Positions 11,425 to 23,560 of a stretch of 64,000 bases of DNA are shown here, in pieces. Within the stretch, counting starts at the first letter, position 1, and each line of letters opens with the position of its first letter. The translations under genes and the position numbers were made by a program. The notes beneath the pieces were generated by a model, which saw nothing but the letters and a program-made list of their open reading frames with translations, made no database searches and had not been told where the DNA came from. The stretch is from Siderastrea siderea (Eukaryota > Cnidaria > Anthozoa > Scleractinia > Rhizangiidae), in NCBI GenBank assembly GCA_964030785.1, contig OZ034969.1, positions 29,802,901 to 29,866,900 on the forward strand, in the 5' to 3' direction.

Positions 11425-12303
11425 ATGACTGAAAAAATACTAGCATACCGATACTTCTTTAGTATGAGCGACGAAGAGAGCCACAGCGAGAGCGAGTTTT
11501 ATTATCCAGAGGAGGAAGAACAGGCCAAAACTGAGCAAAACAACATGACCAAGGTTACCACTCACGAAGACGAAAATTTCAGTAACAGTCAAGAGGAATT
11601 ACAAAAGTTTTTTTTCAAGGACAGAAAAGTGATAAACCTGTGAAAAAAACGTCAAGTGATATGAAGTGTTTTTACCGTTTTCTTGGCGAGATAAACAAGA
11701 CAAATGTTCAGATTTTGCTGTACGACACGGCGACCGCCAAGTAAATCCTCATTGTGGTACATGAAGGCGCCCTTTGGCAAGAATGAAATAGGTAAATTCT
11801 TAAAAACAGCCGCAGATGAAGACAGTCTACAAAGACAAGGATCAAAAGTCATAAACCACAGTGTCAGGAAGACCAGCATTGGCCGATTGCCAGATGCAAA
11901 TACTCCAGAGACTTTTGTGACTCAACTAAGCGGTCACAAAAATCTTCAAAGCCTCCAATCATACAACTCAGCAAATTAGCACCATCAGCGACAGATGTCG
12001 CATATCTTGTGTGGTTCAAATCAGTCCTAAGATGCCCAGCAGATAACTGCTCCTCCAGCCAGTAACAATTGCCAGTTAATGTCAAGTTCCCAGTAAACAC
12101 ACAGCCAGCTGAGTCTCCAACACACGACAAATTCGCTCGCTGTGAATAATGCAAGCGTTCCAGCAGCTTCAAATGGTGTTTTTCCTGGAGCGAATATCAG
12201 TAGTATCTCTGGATGCCAGTTTCAGATCTTCAATGGCTCAGTGAAGTTGATCCAACAAGGGAAAAAGCGACGTTATGTTATTGAGAGCGACGACGAAGAT
12301 TAA
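11425..12303 (+). pseudogene. Crypton-type tyrosine recombinase remnant
   Basis: Collinear pieces in different frames. 11425-11643 is an acidic N-terminal segment (MSDEESHSESEFYYPEEEE). Near 11645-11700 a KCFYRFLGEINK segment follows. 11704-11979 gives the C-terminal catalytic part, with NHSVRKTSI, QLSGHKN and QSYNSAN matching the H-x-x-R, G-H and catalytic Tyr motifs of tyrosine recombinases of the Crypton/DUF3504 group. A basic-acidic tail (KKRRYVIESDDED) ends at the TAA at 12301. Frame changes and a missing middle show it is dead. Confidence 0.65.
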
Positions 12304-12720
12304 CATTCATCGCAAATGTCACTGAAATCACTGCAAGTTCTCTGCACCTGTTCAAAATTCAATCAAAAACTTAGGCCCATTTTTGGCTTAGCTTTTAAAC
12401 TTTTTAAGGGTCAAACACTTGTAAACAGAGGTCAGTATGTTTTGTGAAATTAAAGTGGTTGAATTTGACCTTGATCTTGACATAATAAAGACAAAAATTG
12501 TCTCATGGTCAGAGAAACTGTTTCTTTGGTTTCGATCGCATCGCCAGGTTCGTTTGGGCTTAGTGAACACGACCTCGAACCAGACCTCTTGCGCGCGCAA
12601 GCGGATGTTGGAAATTACTTCCGGTGATTTTTATTATATTCTTTTTTTTGTTTTTTTTTTTGAATGGCGCTAAAAAGGTCATATAATAAATAACTTATTA
12701 ACCTCGTCCGTTCAGTCATA

Positions 12721-12808
12721 ACAGGGAAATCTCAGACCTCGGCCTTGATGTATTGACCTCGCTATCGCTCGTTCAATACATCAAGGCCTCGGTCTGAGAT
12801 TTCCCTGT
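12721..12808. repeat. Near-perfect 36-base-arm palindrome
   Basis: The left arm starts ACAGGGAAATCTCAGACCTC and the right arm ends GGTCTGAGATTTCCCTGT, with a 16-base spacer. Two adjacent mismatches lie in the CCTCGG segment. It is probably a small foldback element, not a bacterial-type terminator. Confidence 0.8.
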
Positions 12809-13384
12809 AATGACCTCACTCTCGGTTAAAAAGTGGTATGTAACCATGCGCAGTTGTTAATCAAGTGAATTATTATGACTAGTATGGTAAGCTTATTGTA
12901 AGAACATAGCTTACTATCGAGGGTAATTAGTTAGGCAAGTTACAAAACCAGTAGCATTAAAGGCAAATAAATATGGGTTTACTCACAAATCCACTTGTTG
13001 TTGTGATTAAGCTGGAAGCCACAAAATGTTGTTTGAGACTGTTACACTTTCGTCCTTTGTGTGATGTTTTACGTGTCATGGAAGCTTATGACCAAGATCA
13101 GAAATTCCTGAGAGGCTGCATCAGTGAAAATTAAAATTATATGAAGGAAAGATAGTCGGTAGAATGAAACAATATTGTCGTGGAAGTTTTAGCTGAAATC
13201 TTGCTCAATATCCTTGACCCCAAATCAGCAATGACTTGTAATTTACAGCACTCAATATGTGTGAAGGACCTTTGGCCAAATCCAACTGGTAATTACTGTC
13301 TCGCATTCCCTAAGATTGTTTCATGTCCCATATGGTCTTTCATTAGGAAGATTATCATTTCCATGTAAGTGTTAATGATGTAAA

Positions 13385-13665
13385 TGTTTGAATTAAAGGC
13401 CACTCAGCAGAAAAAGCATCTTTGAATTGTGGAAGTACGGGTAGAAATCGAAAGCACGTCTTTCACATTCCCAGCCGTGAAAAAGCGTGGGTAGTACAGA
13501 ATTTCTAAGCTCCAATGTAAACTACTGATGCAATTGACATATTTGAATTGAGGGCCATTCAGTAGAAAAAAAACATCCTTGAATTGTGGAAGTACTTGTA
13601 CAGACGTCTTTCACATTTCCAGACTGAAAAAGCATGGGTAGAACAGAATTTCTCAGCTCCCAGCT
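13385..13665. repeat. Tandem duplication, period about 150-160 bases
   Basis: GGCCACTCAGCAGAAAAA...CTTTGAATTGTGGAAGTAC...GTCTTTCACATTCC...GTACAGAATTTCT occurs twice with moderate divergence (about 13397-13515 and 13551-13665). It is non-coding. Confidence 0.75.
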
Positions 13666-13974
13666 TGTCGATGAGGAATCATAGATTATAGCAAACATAT
13701 AGCAGTGATGAAACATTTCTTTTCGCTTGTTTTCCTGTTTATAATCCCTAAAGACTATCACAAAGGACTGAAGTTGTTTCCTGTTCCTTTTGATGGCTTT
13801 TATTACACTTGTAATGACTAAACTTTTGCTACTGATGAGTCGAAACAAGCTAGAGTAGCGAAGACTTCAGTATAAATCTCCCTGGCCGCTGCCAAGCTGC
13901 CAGGCCTGCTTGAGAGAGACTAGAATAAAATCGCCCCAAATTCTGTGCTCGTGCATTCCCCTACGTCCACCCCT

Positions 13975-14190
13975 TCAGAGAACGAGGGATGTTTCATAAA
14001 GCTTGGGATATTCATAATTCACATTACATCTCGCGCTTGGAGTTTAAAGAACGAGGGATATTCATATATGCCTGGTAAATCTCGCCCTGGGAGCTTAAAG
14101 AACGAGGGATATTCATAGACTTATGTTTTATCTCGCGTTGTGTGCTTATAAGAAAGGAGGGATATACATAGATTGATGTTACATCTGCTG
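13975..14190. repeat. Four-unit tandem repeat, 52-68 base spacing
   Basis: AACGAGGGAT(A/G)TTCATA recurs near 13980, 14048 and 14100, with a variant near 14154. Each is followed by an ACATCTCGC-like block. The copies are divergent and no function is seen. Confidence 0.7.
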
Positions 14191-14929
14191 GATTAGTTAA
14201 CTAATATTATTTCATTGCTCTCGTGTGTCTACGTTTTAAATTTGACAGTGATCAGTAGAAATTGAGATTGCAGAATATTGAGAAGAGTAAACTTGCCGAT
14301 CTTTCGATCCGAAGCGTACACGTTGCGTTGTCAACATGCAACAAATGGCTCGTCAACTTTCTTTGGTATACATGTTTTCAATCGATAGAAATAAGTTTTA
14401 TAGTGAATGAAAGCGATGTAAGAATAGGCTGAGAGCTAACAAATTCCTCCGTTAACCTTCGAAAGTTCTTGATTTTGGATGGCATCATGACATGCGTAAG
14501 TGACAGTTTCTAATTACACGCGCCAGTTGTTTTGAAGTTATGCAAATTTGTGATGTGAAGTCAATTTGTGTAGTCCATCGGTTTTATTAGTGAACTGAAA
14601 GTTAAATATATATAGCTTGTTTGCTTACAATCGGTTTACTTTATTGAAGCAAACATAAGATAAGATATGTCGCTTGCTGAAAGAAACCTCAGAGACATTC
14701 ACTGTTTATGGCAAACTGAAAGCGACTGAAGCGACGTAAGATGCTGTAATTCGCTCACTACGGAATTATGAAATTCACAAACTCATACGCTCAAAGATAT
14801 TTGCGTAAACGAAACCAGAAACACATCAAATCTTTCTGTCTCGGTGTCATGGTAAAGCACCGAAGTGCAGTTGCTAAACCGTGAAAACCGCTCCGCGAGA
14901 TTGATCGGTTTCGCGAAGGATAATCGTTC
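14191..14929. other. No gene seen
   Basis: Non-coding sequence with no recognised repeats, motifs or convincing reading frames. Confidence 0.5.
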
Positions 14930-15165
14930 CTAATCACAGAACTGCGAAAAATCGCAAGTGAACGCGAAAAATCGTTGGCCTTGCGATTTTTCGCAATTTT
15001 CGCAAAATTCGCAACTCGCTTGTGACTTATATCATTAACAAGACTAACAACTGCGAAAAATCGCAAGTGAACGCGAAAAATCGTCGACCTTGCGATTTTT
15101 GCGATTTTTCGCAAGTCCACGAAAAATCGCAAATTTCGCAGCTGCGTGCAAACCTGGACATAAGT
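14930..15165. repeat. GCGAAAAATCGC palindromic cluster
   Basis: Many copies of GCGAAAAATCGC and its complement GCGATTTTTCGC pack into about 230 bases, so the DNA could fold into alternative hairpins. The right edge, CAGCTGCGTGCAAACCTGGACA, is the inverse of 10238-10265. The two sites may be the ends of one element family. Confidence 0.7.
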
Positions 15166-17097
15166 GCAGTTAATGACAGGATATGGAAACATTGCAAAAA
15201 CCAAGCAAGACGGCTCGTGAGTAAAATATGTGTCCAGTTTGATGCCCGAAAAAAACAAAAATTAATCAAACTGTGCTCAACCTCTAGAATGGTCTTTCGA
15301 GCTTGGTTTTACAAAACAGATCCTCAAAATATTGGAGGACAATTCGGAACACTTTTGGGCTTTTTGAGAAACACTTTTCGAAATTGAACGAGCCAAAAAA
15401 AAAAGCCCCGAAGTATATTTCAGACCGAAAAGTCTCAGGACTATTTTGAGAAACGAACACCAGTTTATTCCTTGGTGGCTCCGCTTTTAGGTTTATATAT
15501 TAATTCCTGCAGCTCGTGCAAGGTTAATCAGGACACGTCCCTGGTTAATTAAGTGGCAATCTCTGTAAAAGCGGTCCGCTGCATTTCGGGTCAGAAAATC
15601 AATTTCCTTCAAACTTTACCCACGAAACTATCTTAGTCTAAAAGTAAACATAAGCATATTTTTTTTGATAATGTTACAAAATATTTTTTTTCTAAACCAA
15701 AATCGCCCGCACCGCGAGGTGGCGATTTTTGGCGGCGATGTGACCCAAAAATAGGGAGTTTTGACGGGCTCGCCACTTCAAAATGTAGCGATTTCTGGTA
15801 AGCTATATATTTTTCTGTATTAGACTATTCCTTGAATAGTACATTGATGTTAATTTTAGCGCGATTTATCGAAGTTTCCTGCATCAAAGAATTTTTTTTC
15901 GAAGGCTCTCTCGCCATTAACGCCAATGAAGAAAAGATGCAAACTTTAAATTCGTCATTACGCAAAAGTCCAACTCCTTGAACACAATTTTTCTATTCAG
16001 ACCAACTAATCTTACATCAAATAGCATGTAAATATAAAAATATATTGTGGTTTAAGCGAATTTTAAAAACAGGTGGTCATGAAGTTTAGTGCTTTTTGCA
16101 ACAAGGTGCCAAATATGGCCCACACTCGAAGAATGTTAAACGAACAAATTTTGATGTCATTGAAGTGTTTTTGGTCTGCACGCTTTCCTAATTGAAATAT
16201 GATGATAAAAAAATCACGAATTACGGAATTTTGCCATGTTGCGACTCTTCGGCGCAATCGGAATACTGCGGAGTATCCGTGATTCGCTCCTACGTGATTG
16301 AGCCAAAACTTACCAGCGACGTCTCTTCAAGGCGAGAGCGCTTCTGACGCTGCTTTCCTCTATGCATGGCGAACATATAACTTAAATGGATCAACTGGGA
16401 CCACGAGGAAATATTTCAGGAAAAGAAACATACCATTTGAATCGTCTTTAGGTGCGAGTAAATTTTGATTGAAAAACGACTAAAAGAGCCCGGTCAAGTA
16501 ACGCAACAAGCGGTCATGTCACATTGCTGTTTGAGTTAATAATTAGTCGTCGCAAATATTCCATAAAAGTCACGAAATGTTAGGCATTTCTCACAAACAC
16601 AATATGGACCTCATATATTTGCCTCTATGTGACAAACACAATATGGACCTTATATATTTGCCTCTATGTGACAATTAAAGGTAAAATAGCGCATAAAAAC
16701 ATTTTTTCTTCGTACCTGTACCTAACGTTTATACGTAAAATCCATTCTGGTAGAAAGCAAATAGCCTGTCTGTGTACAGCCGCCCGCACTCCGGAGTGCG
16801 GGCGGCTGTACGCGAGCTAGAAAGCAAAATCACTTCTCTAGAAAACTCCAAAGAATTGCTTTATTTACCTTTACTAACTGTTAACAAATCACTTATAAAA
16901 AGCATCTTTTGGATAGTACTCTTTTCTTGCGTGATGAATGCAAGTCCGATTCAGTAAACGCATTACGTGACAGAACCATTTGTCACACAGTCAACCTGGT
17001 CTTACCGTGGACCTTCAGTTTTGTCTAGCGCAAAAGGTAACGAAAATTGACCTTTAATAATAACTCTGCTTCGAAACATCAAAAAGAAACGAGCTAA

Positions 17098-17227
17098 GGG
17101 ACGGACCATTATTTTTTTGGAGGGGGGGATAAAAATTTTTTCAAGACAAACAATTTTTTTCTGTGTTGTTGTCTGTGCAAACAATTTTTTCCCCGCTGCA
17201 TCTTCCTGCAAACAATTTTTTTGTGTG

Positions 17228-17287
<60 letters not shown>

Positions 17288-18695
17288 AATTATTATTATT
17301 ATTACATTTGTTTATATACGGTTAAAATTCATCAGGTAATCTTATGTAGTAAAAATACTAATCTAAACATTACTGCCTAAAACTGCTTTCCATGAGTGCC
17401 GTGTTTCATATGTCTCTAACTTATTAAAGTATAACTGCACCATGGCTTGTTTTGTTTCCTAAAAAAATTGAAAATTTCACGTCAAAGTATCCTGAAACAT
17501 TAAAATGCGAACGTAATTGCAAGTAATAATATAGAACTGCACCAGCGGCCTTTTCTCCCCTGATCCTAGAGAGGATTGAGGAGCCAAATGAAACAGCGCT
17601 TGTTTACACTTGCGCTTTATTTTGTAGTTTATACAAGACTGGATCCAATTTGCCTTCTTCATGCAAGTGGAAAACAGGAGACGGCTTGCTGTTTGATGAT
17701 TTATTAAATGTCATCATCAAACCAGCCTAGGACCCTGTTGAAAAGCCAGAGTGACTATTAGTGAATACATGCAACCCAGGAATTCAAGTTAATCTTTTCT
17801 CTTAGTTAGAGTTTCATTGCACTTCGAAGAGTTCTTGGTTAGTAATGGTAGTTGGACTCAGTGGAGCACAATTCAGGGAGTAATTGGACGAGTTAATTTA
17901 AATCAGCCGAGCGCGTAGCGCGAGGACGATTTGAAATTACGAGCACGATTACGCCTGAACTGTACAATACGAAGTCCATTTAATTCTATCTATAACAAAA
18001 TGCGAGATTAGAAAATCTATGTGCCCTTCAGGGATATATTTTTAATTATCAGTCTTGAAAGCAGTGGAGAAACGGCTATAAAAAGAACCCATTTCAGTGC
18101 ACCTGATTGACGCGTGCGCAACGTAGTTTTCCGATTACAGCTATTCAATTACAAAAAGTTCTTGTTGTAGAAACGATTGATACAATAACCTAACTTTAGC
18201 ATTTAATGCTTTCAAGGTCCTCAGAAGAGATTATTTTTAATAAAGGGGTTAAAAACTGATTTTAAGAAACTGTGGTAATTTGTTGGTGGAAAAGTAAAAA
18301 ACAGAAATTGGGGTTTATCAACCAAGTTGATTTGGTAAATTAGCCACCGGAAATAAATGACAAAACTGATGTTTGAGTGTTAAATAGCTCATTTGCTCTA
18401 ATGAATAGCAAACACTCAAGTGTCAACTTTTGAATTAGTTTGTGGTGGCTAATTTACCATGTCAAACCAGTGATGAATCCATGCAAATCATTTTGTTGCA
18501 TTGTTATCTTGCATTTTAACAAATAGGACTAAATTTACTTATATAAATCAAACTATATATCAACTAGTCTGCAAACTTTTTATTTTCTCCTTTTCATGTC
18601 TGCAAACAATTTATTTGGGCTTTTTTGATTTTGCAAACAATTTTTTTCAGGATTTTTCATCCCTCCCCCTCTCCAAAAAAATAATGGTCCGTCCC
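17098..18695. mobile_element. TIR element nested in the left arm of the foldback
   Basis: The ends are GGGACGGACCATTATTTTTT and AAAAAATAATGGTCCGTCCC. Target duplication TAA lies on both sides (17095-17097 and 18696-18698). Removing it rejoins the left arm so that it matches the uninterrupted right arm, an internal empty-site proof. The interior has repeated CAAACAATTTTTT motifs, an ATT microsatellite and an inverted pair around 18370-18430. PIF/Harbinger-type MITE by target duplication. Confidence 0.8.
17231..17304. repeat. (ATT)n microsatellite
   Basis: Over 20 TTA/ATT triplets, interrupted once by AACAA, inside the nested TIR element. Confidence 0.95.
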
Positions 18696-19089
18696 TAACG
18701 CCGTGTATGCGAAATGCGTGCAACTCCGCATTTTGTCATATCCTATGTGCGTGACCGTATGGTGGTGGGGGAATTCCATATAAAATTATCGGGAGTACTG
18801 TTTAAACTCCACGGTTGGTGCCACTCAAGGTGCTTAAATCTGAAGCCAACACAATGTAGTTATAGCGGTGCCTTTATTAAGGTTATAATCTTACAAAGAA
18901 AGTATGACCGGAACTACTTCCTTCCTCTTAGGTCTGAACCTTAATTTAATCCACGCCCCCAAACGAGATTCTGATACCTTTTAAGGGGTCCCTTTTACAA
19001 GTTTCGACGAGCCTTTCTATGGGTGTCTCCCCCCACCAGCCCCTGGAGAAATCCATACACTTGACACTTTTCAATGTACTACGACTGAA

Positions 19090-19330
19090 TTGCAAACCAT
19101 ATATTTGCCTCTATCTGACAATTAAAGGTAAAATAGCGCATAAAAACATTTTTCTTCGTACCTGTACCAAACGTTTTAGTACGTAAAATCCATCCTGGTA
19201 GAAGGCAATACAGCCGCCCGCACTCCAGAGTGCAAGGGGCCGTACACAGGCTAGAAAACTCGAAAGAATTGTTTTACTTACCCTTAGTGACTGTTAACTA
19301 ACCACTTATATAGAGCATTTTAAGGAAAAA
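19090..19330 (+). repeat. Third, diverged copy of part of the foldback arm
   Basis: Matches the left-arm segment around 16640-16910 in direct orientation, including ATTAAAGGTAAAATAGCGCA and the CCGCCCGCACTCC region. It shows internal rearrangement of the element's spacer. Confidence 0.65.
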
Positions 19331-19338
19331 TAAAATCG

Positions 19339-19722
19339 ATGACGTGGATAGCAGCTCCTTTGAATGCCCAGATCGCATTCAGCAGTCCTGAACAACTGGA
19401 CATTCACTTGAATGTCTTTGGGCACCGCCGCTCTACAGAACCGGCAAAAGTTGGCCTTTATGAGAAATCGCGGATAGATTGGGCTCAACGTTTCCAGACG
19501 ATTTCTTTGAGTGACACTAAAACATCTTACAAGGTCGGTGAGGGAGAATTGGCAACAAGTGAGGGCGACTTGGTTGAAATGGGATGGGCACCTCGCAAGT
19601 CACGATCCACTCAAAGGCGGTTTTCTAAGAAAGTGAGTGACTATTTGCAGAAAAAGTTTGAAATTGGACAGCAAACTGGGAGAAAAGAGGGTACCGCTCA
19701 AGTGGCAGATGACATGAGCTAG
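19339..19722 (+). pseudogene. Fragment of a repetitive zinc-finger/helix protein inside the foldback
   Basis: The open frame has SSPEQLDIHLNVFGH, which looks like half of a C2H2 finger without its cysteines. It is followed by RIDWAQRF, GWAPRKSRSTQRRFSKKV and DYLQKKFEIGQQTGRK. I recall this order (degenerate finger, R-x-D-W-A, RFS, YL..KF..G..TGRK) from repetitive cnidarian proteins, but cannot confirm it. The start is not defined and the frame stops at 19725, so it is probably a 5'- and 3'-truncated gene captured by, or part of, the element. Confidence 0.45.
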
Positions 19723-21314
19723 AGCTAGAAACGCAAACGGAGATTCCCCCACCACCATACGGTCACGCACATAGGATATGACAAAATGCGGAGTTGCACG
19801 CATTTCGCATACACAGTGTTAGCTCGTTTCTTTTTGATGTTTCCAAGCAGAGTTATTATTAAAGGTCAATTTTCGTTACCTTTCGCGCTAGACAAAACTG
19901 AAGGTCCACGGTAAGACCAGGTTGACTGTGTGACAAATGGTTCTGTCACGTAATGCGTTTACTGAAACGGACTTGCATTCATCACGCAAGATGCTTTTTA
20001 TAAGTGATTTGTTAACAGTCAGTAAAGGTATATAAAGCAATTCTTTGGAGTTTTCTAGAGAAGTGATTTTGCTTTCTAGCTCGCGTACAGCCGCCCGCAC
20101 TCCGGAGTGCGGGCGGCTGTACACAGACAGGCTATTTGCTTTCTACCAGAATGGATTTTACGTATAAACGTTAGGTACAGGTACGAGGAAAAAATGTTTT
20201 TATGCGCTATTTTACCTTTAATTGTCACATAGAGGCAAATATATGAGGTCCATATTGTGTTTGTGAGAAATGCCTAACATTTCGTGACTTTTATGGAATA
20301 TTTGCGACGACTAATTATTAACTCAAACAGCAATGTGACATGACCGCTTGTTGCGTTACTTGACCGGGCTCTTTTACTTGTTTTTCAATCAAAATCAGTT
20401 TACTCGCACCTTTAGACGATTCAAATGGTATGTTTCTTTTCCTGAAATATTTCCTCGTGGTCCCAGTTGATCCATTTAAGTTATATGTTCGCCATGCATA
20501 GAGGAAAGCAGCGTCAGAAGCGCTCTCGCCTTGAAGAGACGTCGCTGGTAAGTTTTGGTTCAATCACGTAGGAGCGAATCACGGATACTCCGCAGAATTC
20601 CGATTGCGCCGAAGAGTCGCAACATGGCAAAATTCCGTAATTCGTGATTTTTTTATCATCATATTTCATTTAGGAAAGCGTGCAGACCAAAAACACTTCA
20701 ATGACATCAAAATTTGTTCGTTTAACATTCTTCGAGTGTGGGCCATATTTGGCACCTTGTTGCAAAAAGCACTAAACTTCATGACCACCTGTTTTTAAAA
20801 TTCGCTTAAACCACAATATATTTTTATATTTACATGCTATTTGATGTAAGATTAGTTGGTCTGAATAGAAAAATTGTGTTCAAGGAGTTGGACTTTTGCG
20901 TAATGACGAATTTAAAGTTTGCATCTTTTCTTCATTGGCGTTTAGCGAGAGAGCCTTCGAAAAAAAAATTCTTTAATGCAGGAAACTTCGATTAATCGCG
21001 CTAAAATTAACATCAATGTACTATTCAAGGAATAGTCTAATACAGAAAAATATATAGTTTACCAGAAATGCTACATTTTGAAGTGGCGAGACCGTCAAAA
21101 CTCCCTATTTTTGGGTCACATCGCCGCCAAAAATCGCCACCTCACGGTGCGGGCGATTTTGGCTTAGAAAAAAAATATTTTGTAACATTTACAAAAAAAA
21201 TATGCTTATGTTTACTTTTAGACTAAGATAGTTTCGTGGGTAAAGTTTGAAGGAAATTGATTTTCTGACCCGAAATGCAGCGGACCGCTTTTACAGAGAT
21301 TGCCACTTAATTAA

Positions 21315-23300
21315 ATCAAATCAACATCAACACCGCGCTTCTTCTTCTTTTTCCACAAAACCTCCCCTCTGCTTGTCTGTTTCTTTAGGTACTACAAATA
21401 GAATTGCTCCTCAGTTTAGACGGTTTACTTTGCAATGTTTTTGTGAGATAAAGGGAGGAGAAAACTTCAAATCTATTTTTCACTTTTAATTAGTTTACAT
21501 AAAGTTGGCGGCGTTGCGACGAATCATCTCCATGGCGCGTTGCAAGGAGGCAAAGTTTAAAGTTGCAAAACGCCACTTTCTCCAAATATCTCCAGCTAAT
21601 TTTTTATTATGTTACGTAAAATTTATCGGCCTTAGAATTAGGGTGGAGTAATTTGGAGCTTTTGTAAAAGAGACGAGGAAAGACAACCATGTCATGTTTT
21701 TCGGCAAGAGCAAGCATTCGACACCCTCAAATTGAGCTCATTTTTCGGCAACTTACTATGAAAAAGACTGACACGCAGACGCAGACATAAACATTTTAAG
21801 CTTTGAGCCGGGACGGTGAAAAACGTTTTAATCATAGTGCACGTCTGGCTGAAAAATAAAGAAAGAAAATGAGATTTCCGGTTTGTTGAAAGGTAAATCA
21901 GTGCCAGCAACAAAACGTACCGGAAGCGCGGAAGAGCGCTCATGCCAGTCCTTCTCCGCATCACAAATCGCTTGAAGAGCGGACTGCTCGTTTCATCGCC
22001 CAACCTTTTCCCGCCCTAATAGCTACCTCGAACACGGGCGAAATATGTGCGTAGTGGCTTGTGCGCATTGATACCGCTGACAAAAAGATCGCAGTGTCAT
22101 TGTTTATCGCGGTTGCTAGGGACTCTGTGATTGTCTGATTCTAGGACGAGTTACACGCTCGAAATACGTCATTTTCCTCGTTTCCTCCACGAAATGAGTG
22201 TCCAAGAAAGCAATGCAACTTGAAACACGGAAAACAAACATGGCGGACGAGAATTGTGCAAACGAAAGCGTAAAGTCGTGCAAAATTCGACGGATTCTTA
22301 GCGCGTGTGAGGTGAAAACAGGAATATTATCCACACATTTTCTTCAATCGGAAGAGAAATGGGGCTATTTTCCCTGACTTAGCCGCCATTTCTCGTTGCA
22401 TACGATCGATGTTGTGGTGTGTCATGTGCCCCGTTTAGGGCTATTTGATTTTTTCCCGTAGCCGATTTCCACCTGGATGGCGGCTAAGTCACACAAGAAA
22501 CCCTTTTTCATAAATCTTTGAAATTCCAAATAAGAAATCTTTCAAATAAAAAGGAACGAAGAAAAGAAAATAATTTTAAATTTGAGAGACATTTTTAGGT
22601 GTTTATTTTCACACCTTTCTGACAGGACGTTGACATTTTTTATTTCAATTTCGAATTCTACGGTAGAAATATCCCAAGCTTAAAGGTAGGGCAATCACAA
22701 ATTTGAACAAAGTTGATAACCTGCTTCAAAAACTGGTTCTTTTTGGGTACATTTGCCCCGTAAGTACTACCTCAACCTGAAATTAATATGGTTGAAAAAT
22801 ATCCGATTAATTGAGTGGCTATTTACTTGCGTGGCCGGGTCTACTGTGAAGCTACTCTAGCTGGCGGTCAGAGCGGGACATGAACCCCGGGACCTCGGGT
22901 TTTAAGACAGCTGCCCTTGCCACTCAGCCAGGAAAATTCTAAAAACTGGAGTGGGTGGTTTCCGCTTGCTGAATTTCTGATGTTCTCAATCCATTGGATA
23001 GATCAACCCGTAAGTTATACTCTACTATACAGTGAAAACCCGGAAGTAAGAACCTGCATTTTCCAAGTTAGCCTAAACAGGTTCTTACATAAATAGTAAT
23101 TAGCACAAATTTAGGATATTTAGGTTCTTAAATAGGTTCATATTTTCTGAAGAAGCCCCTAACTCTCATTCACAAAAAGCCCTCCGATAATAAGCCTCCC
23201 GCGGCCCACCAAATATAAGCCCATGGCTTATATTGAGTGTACATCTCAAGAACGATTACGGCATAACGTCCTATGATTGCAAGTCCCCACACAATCTACC
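21315..23300. other. Intergenic; no convincing gene
   Basis: CpG-containing DNA around 22000-22400 holds a 45-codon frame starting ATGGCGGACGAG at 22240, too short to accept. An inverted 14-base pair, GACTTAGCCGCCAT with ATGGCGGCTAAGTC, lies at about 22376 and 22476. The rest is AT-rich with no recognised structure except the tRNA-like repeat listed separately. Confidence 0.45.
22860..22935 (-). repeat. tRNA-derived SINE-like segment
   Basis: On the minus strand an A box TGGCTGAGTGG (complement at 22920-22930) is followed by a B box GGTTCATGTCC (complement at 22876-22886). These are RNA polymerase III promoter boxes. The surrounding sequence does not fold as an intact tRNA, so a tRNA-derived repeat is the best reading. 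Confidence 0.55.
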
Positions 23301-23329
23301 GTATTAGCGGAGCTTGAGGAGCAACATGG

Positions 23330-23560
23330 GTAGGCAAATTTGGTAACCTGTTGATCCGAAAAATTTTGGTTCTGACGTCAGCGTACGTCCGTCCGTCCGT
23401 CCGTACAGACTCTGGGGGAGGGGGAGGGGGAGGAGAGCCCCAAAGGAACCCGACCGGGGGAGGTGGAATGCAATCTTTTCTTGTGGCTGATGTAAACAAT
23501 ATGGCGGCTGGTTCCTCGTACGCTCGAATATCAAAACGATAATTGTAATACATTCTTGGA
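23330..23560. repeat. Second copy of the dispersed-repeat head with CCGT tetranucleotides
   Basis: TAACCTGTTGATCCGAAAAATTTTG, four CCGT units and a GGGGGAGGGGGAGG run match 9045-9130 in the same order. Confidence 0.65.

Larger units (their letters stand above)
15553..21306. mobile_element. 5.75-kb foldback element flanked by TTAATTAA
   Basis: The left end is GTGGCAATCTCTGTAAAAGC and the right end is its inverse, both abutting TTAATTAA (15545-15552 and 21307-21314). The inverted arms are about 1.6 kb: left 15553-17097 resuming at 18699-18774, right 19743-21306. The arms contain matching open segments in opposite orientation, for example MRRRVATWQNSVIRDFF at 16063-16257 (-) and 20604-20798 (+), and an internal perfect palindrome (CCGCCCGCACTCCGGAGTGC). 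The TTAA flank suggests a Kolobok or piggyBac-type mover, but no transposase is visible. Confidence 0.8.

Noticed and set aside
12721..12808. Rho-independent terminator
   Set aside because: A 36-base-arm palindrome in eukaryotic DNA without a T-tract logic; better read as a foldback repeat.
10248..15165. CRISPR-like array
   Set aside because: Repeats are irregular in length and spacing, palindromic throughout, and in a eukaryotic context without cas genes.
16772..16957. Gene shared by 16772-16957 (+) and 19888-20124 (-)
   Set aside because: They are mirror copies in the foldback arms and diverge by frame-insensitive changes; the frame runs through a palindrome.
22240..22377. Small gene starting ATGGCGGACGAG
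   Set aside because: Only 45 codons, no homology recognised, no continuing exon found.
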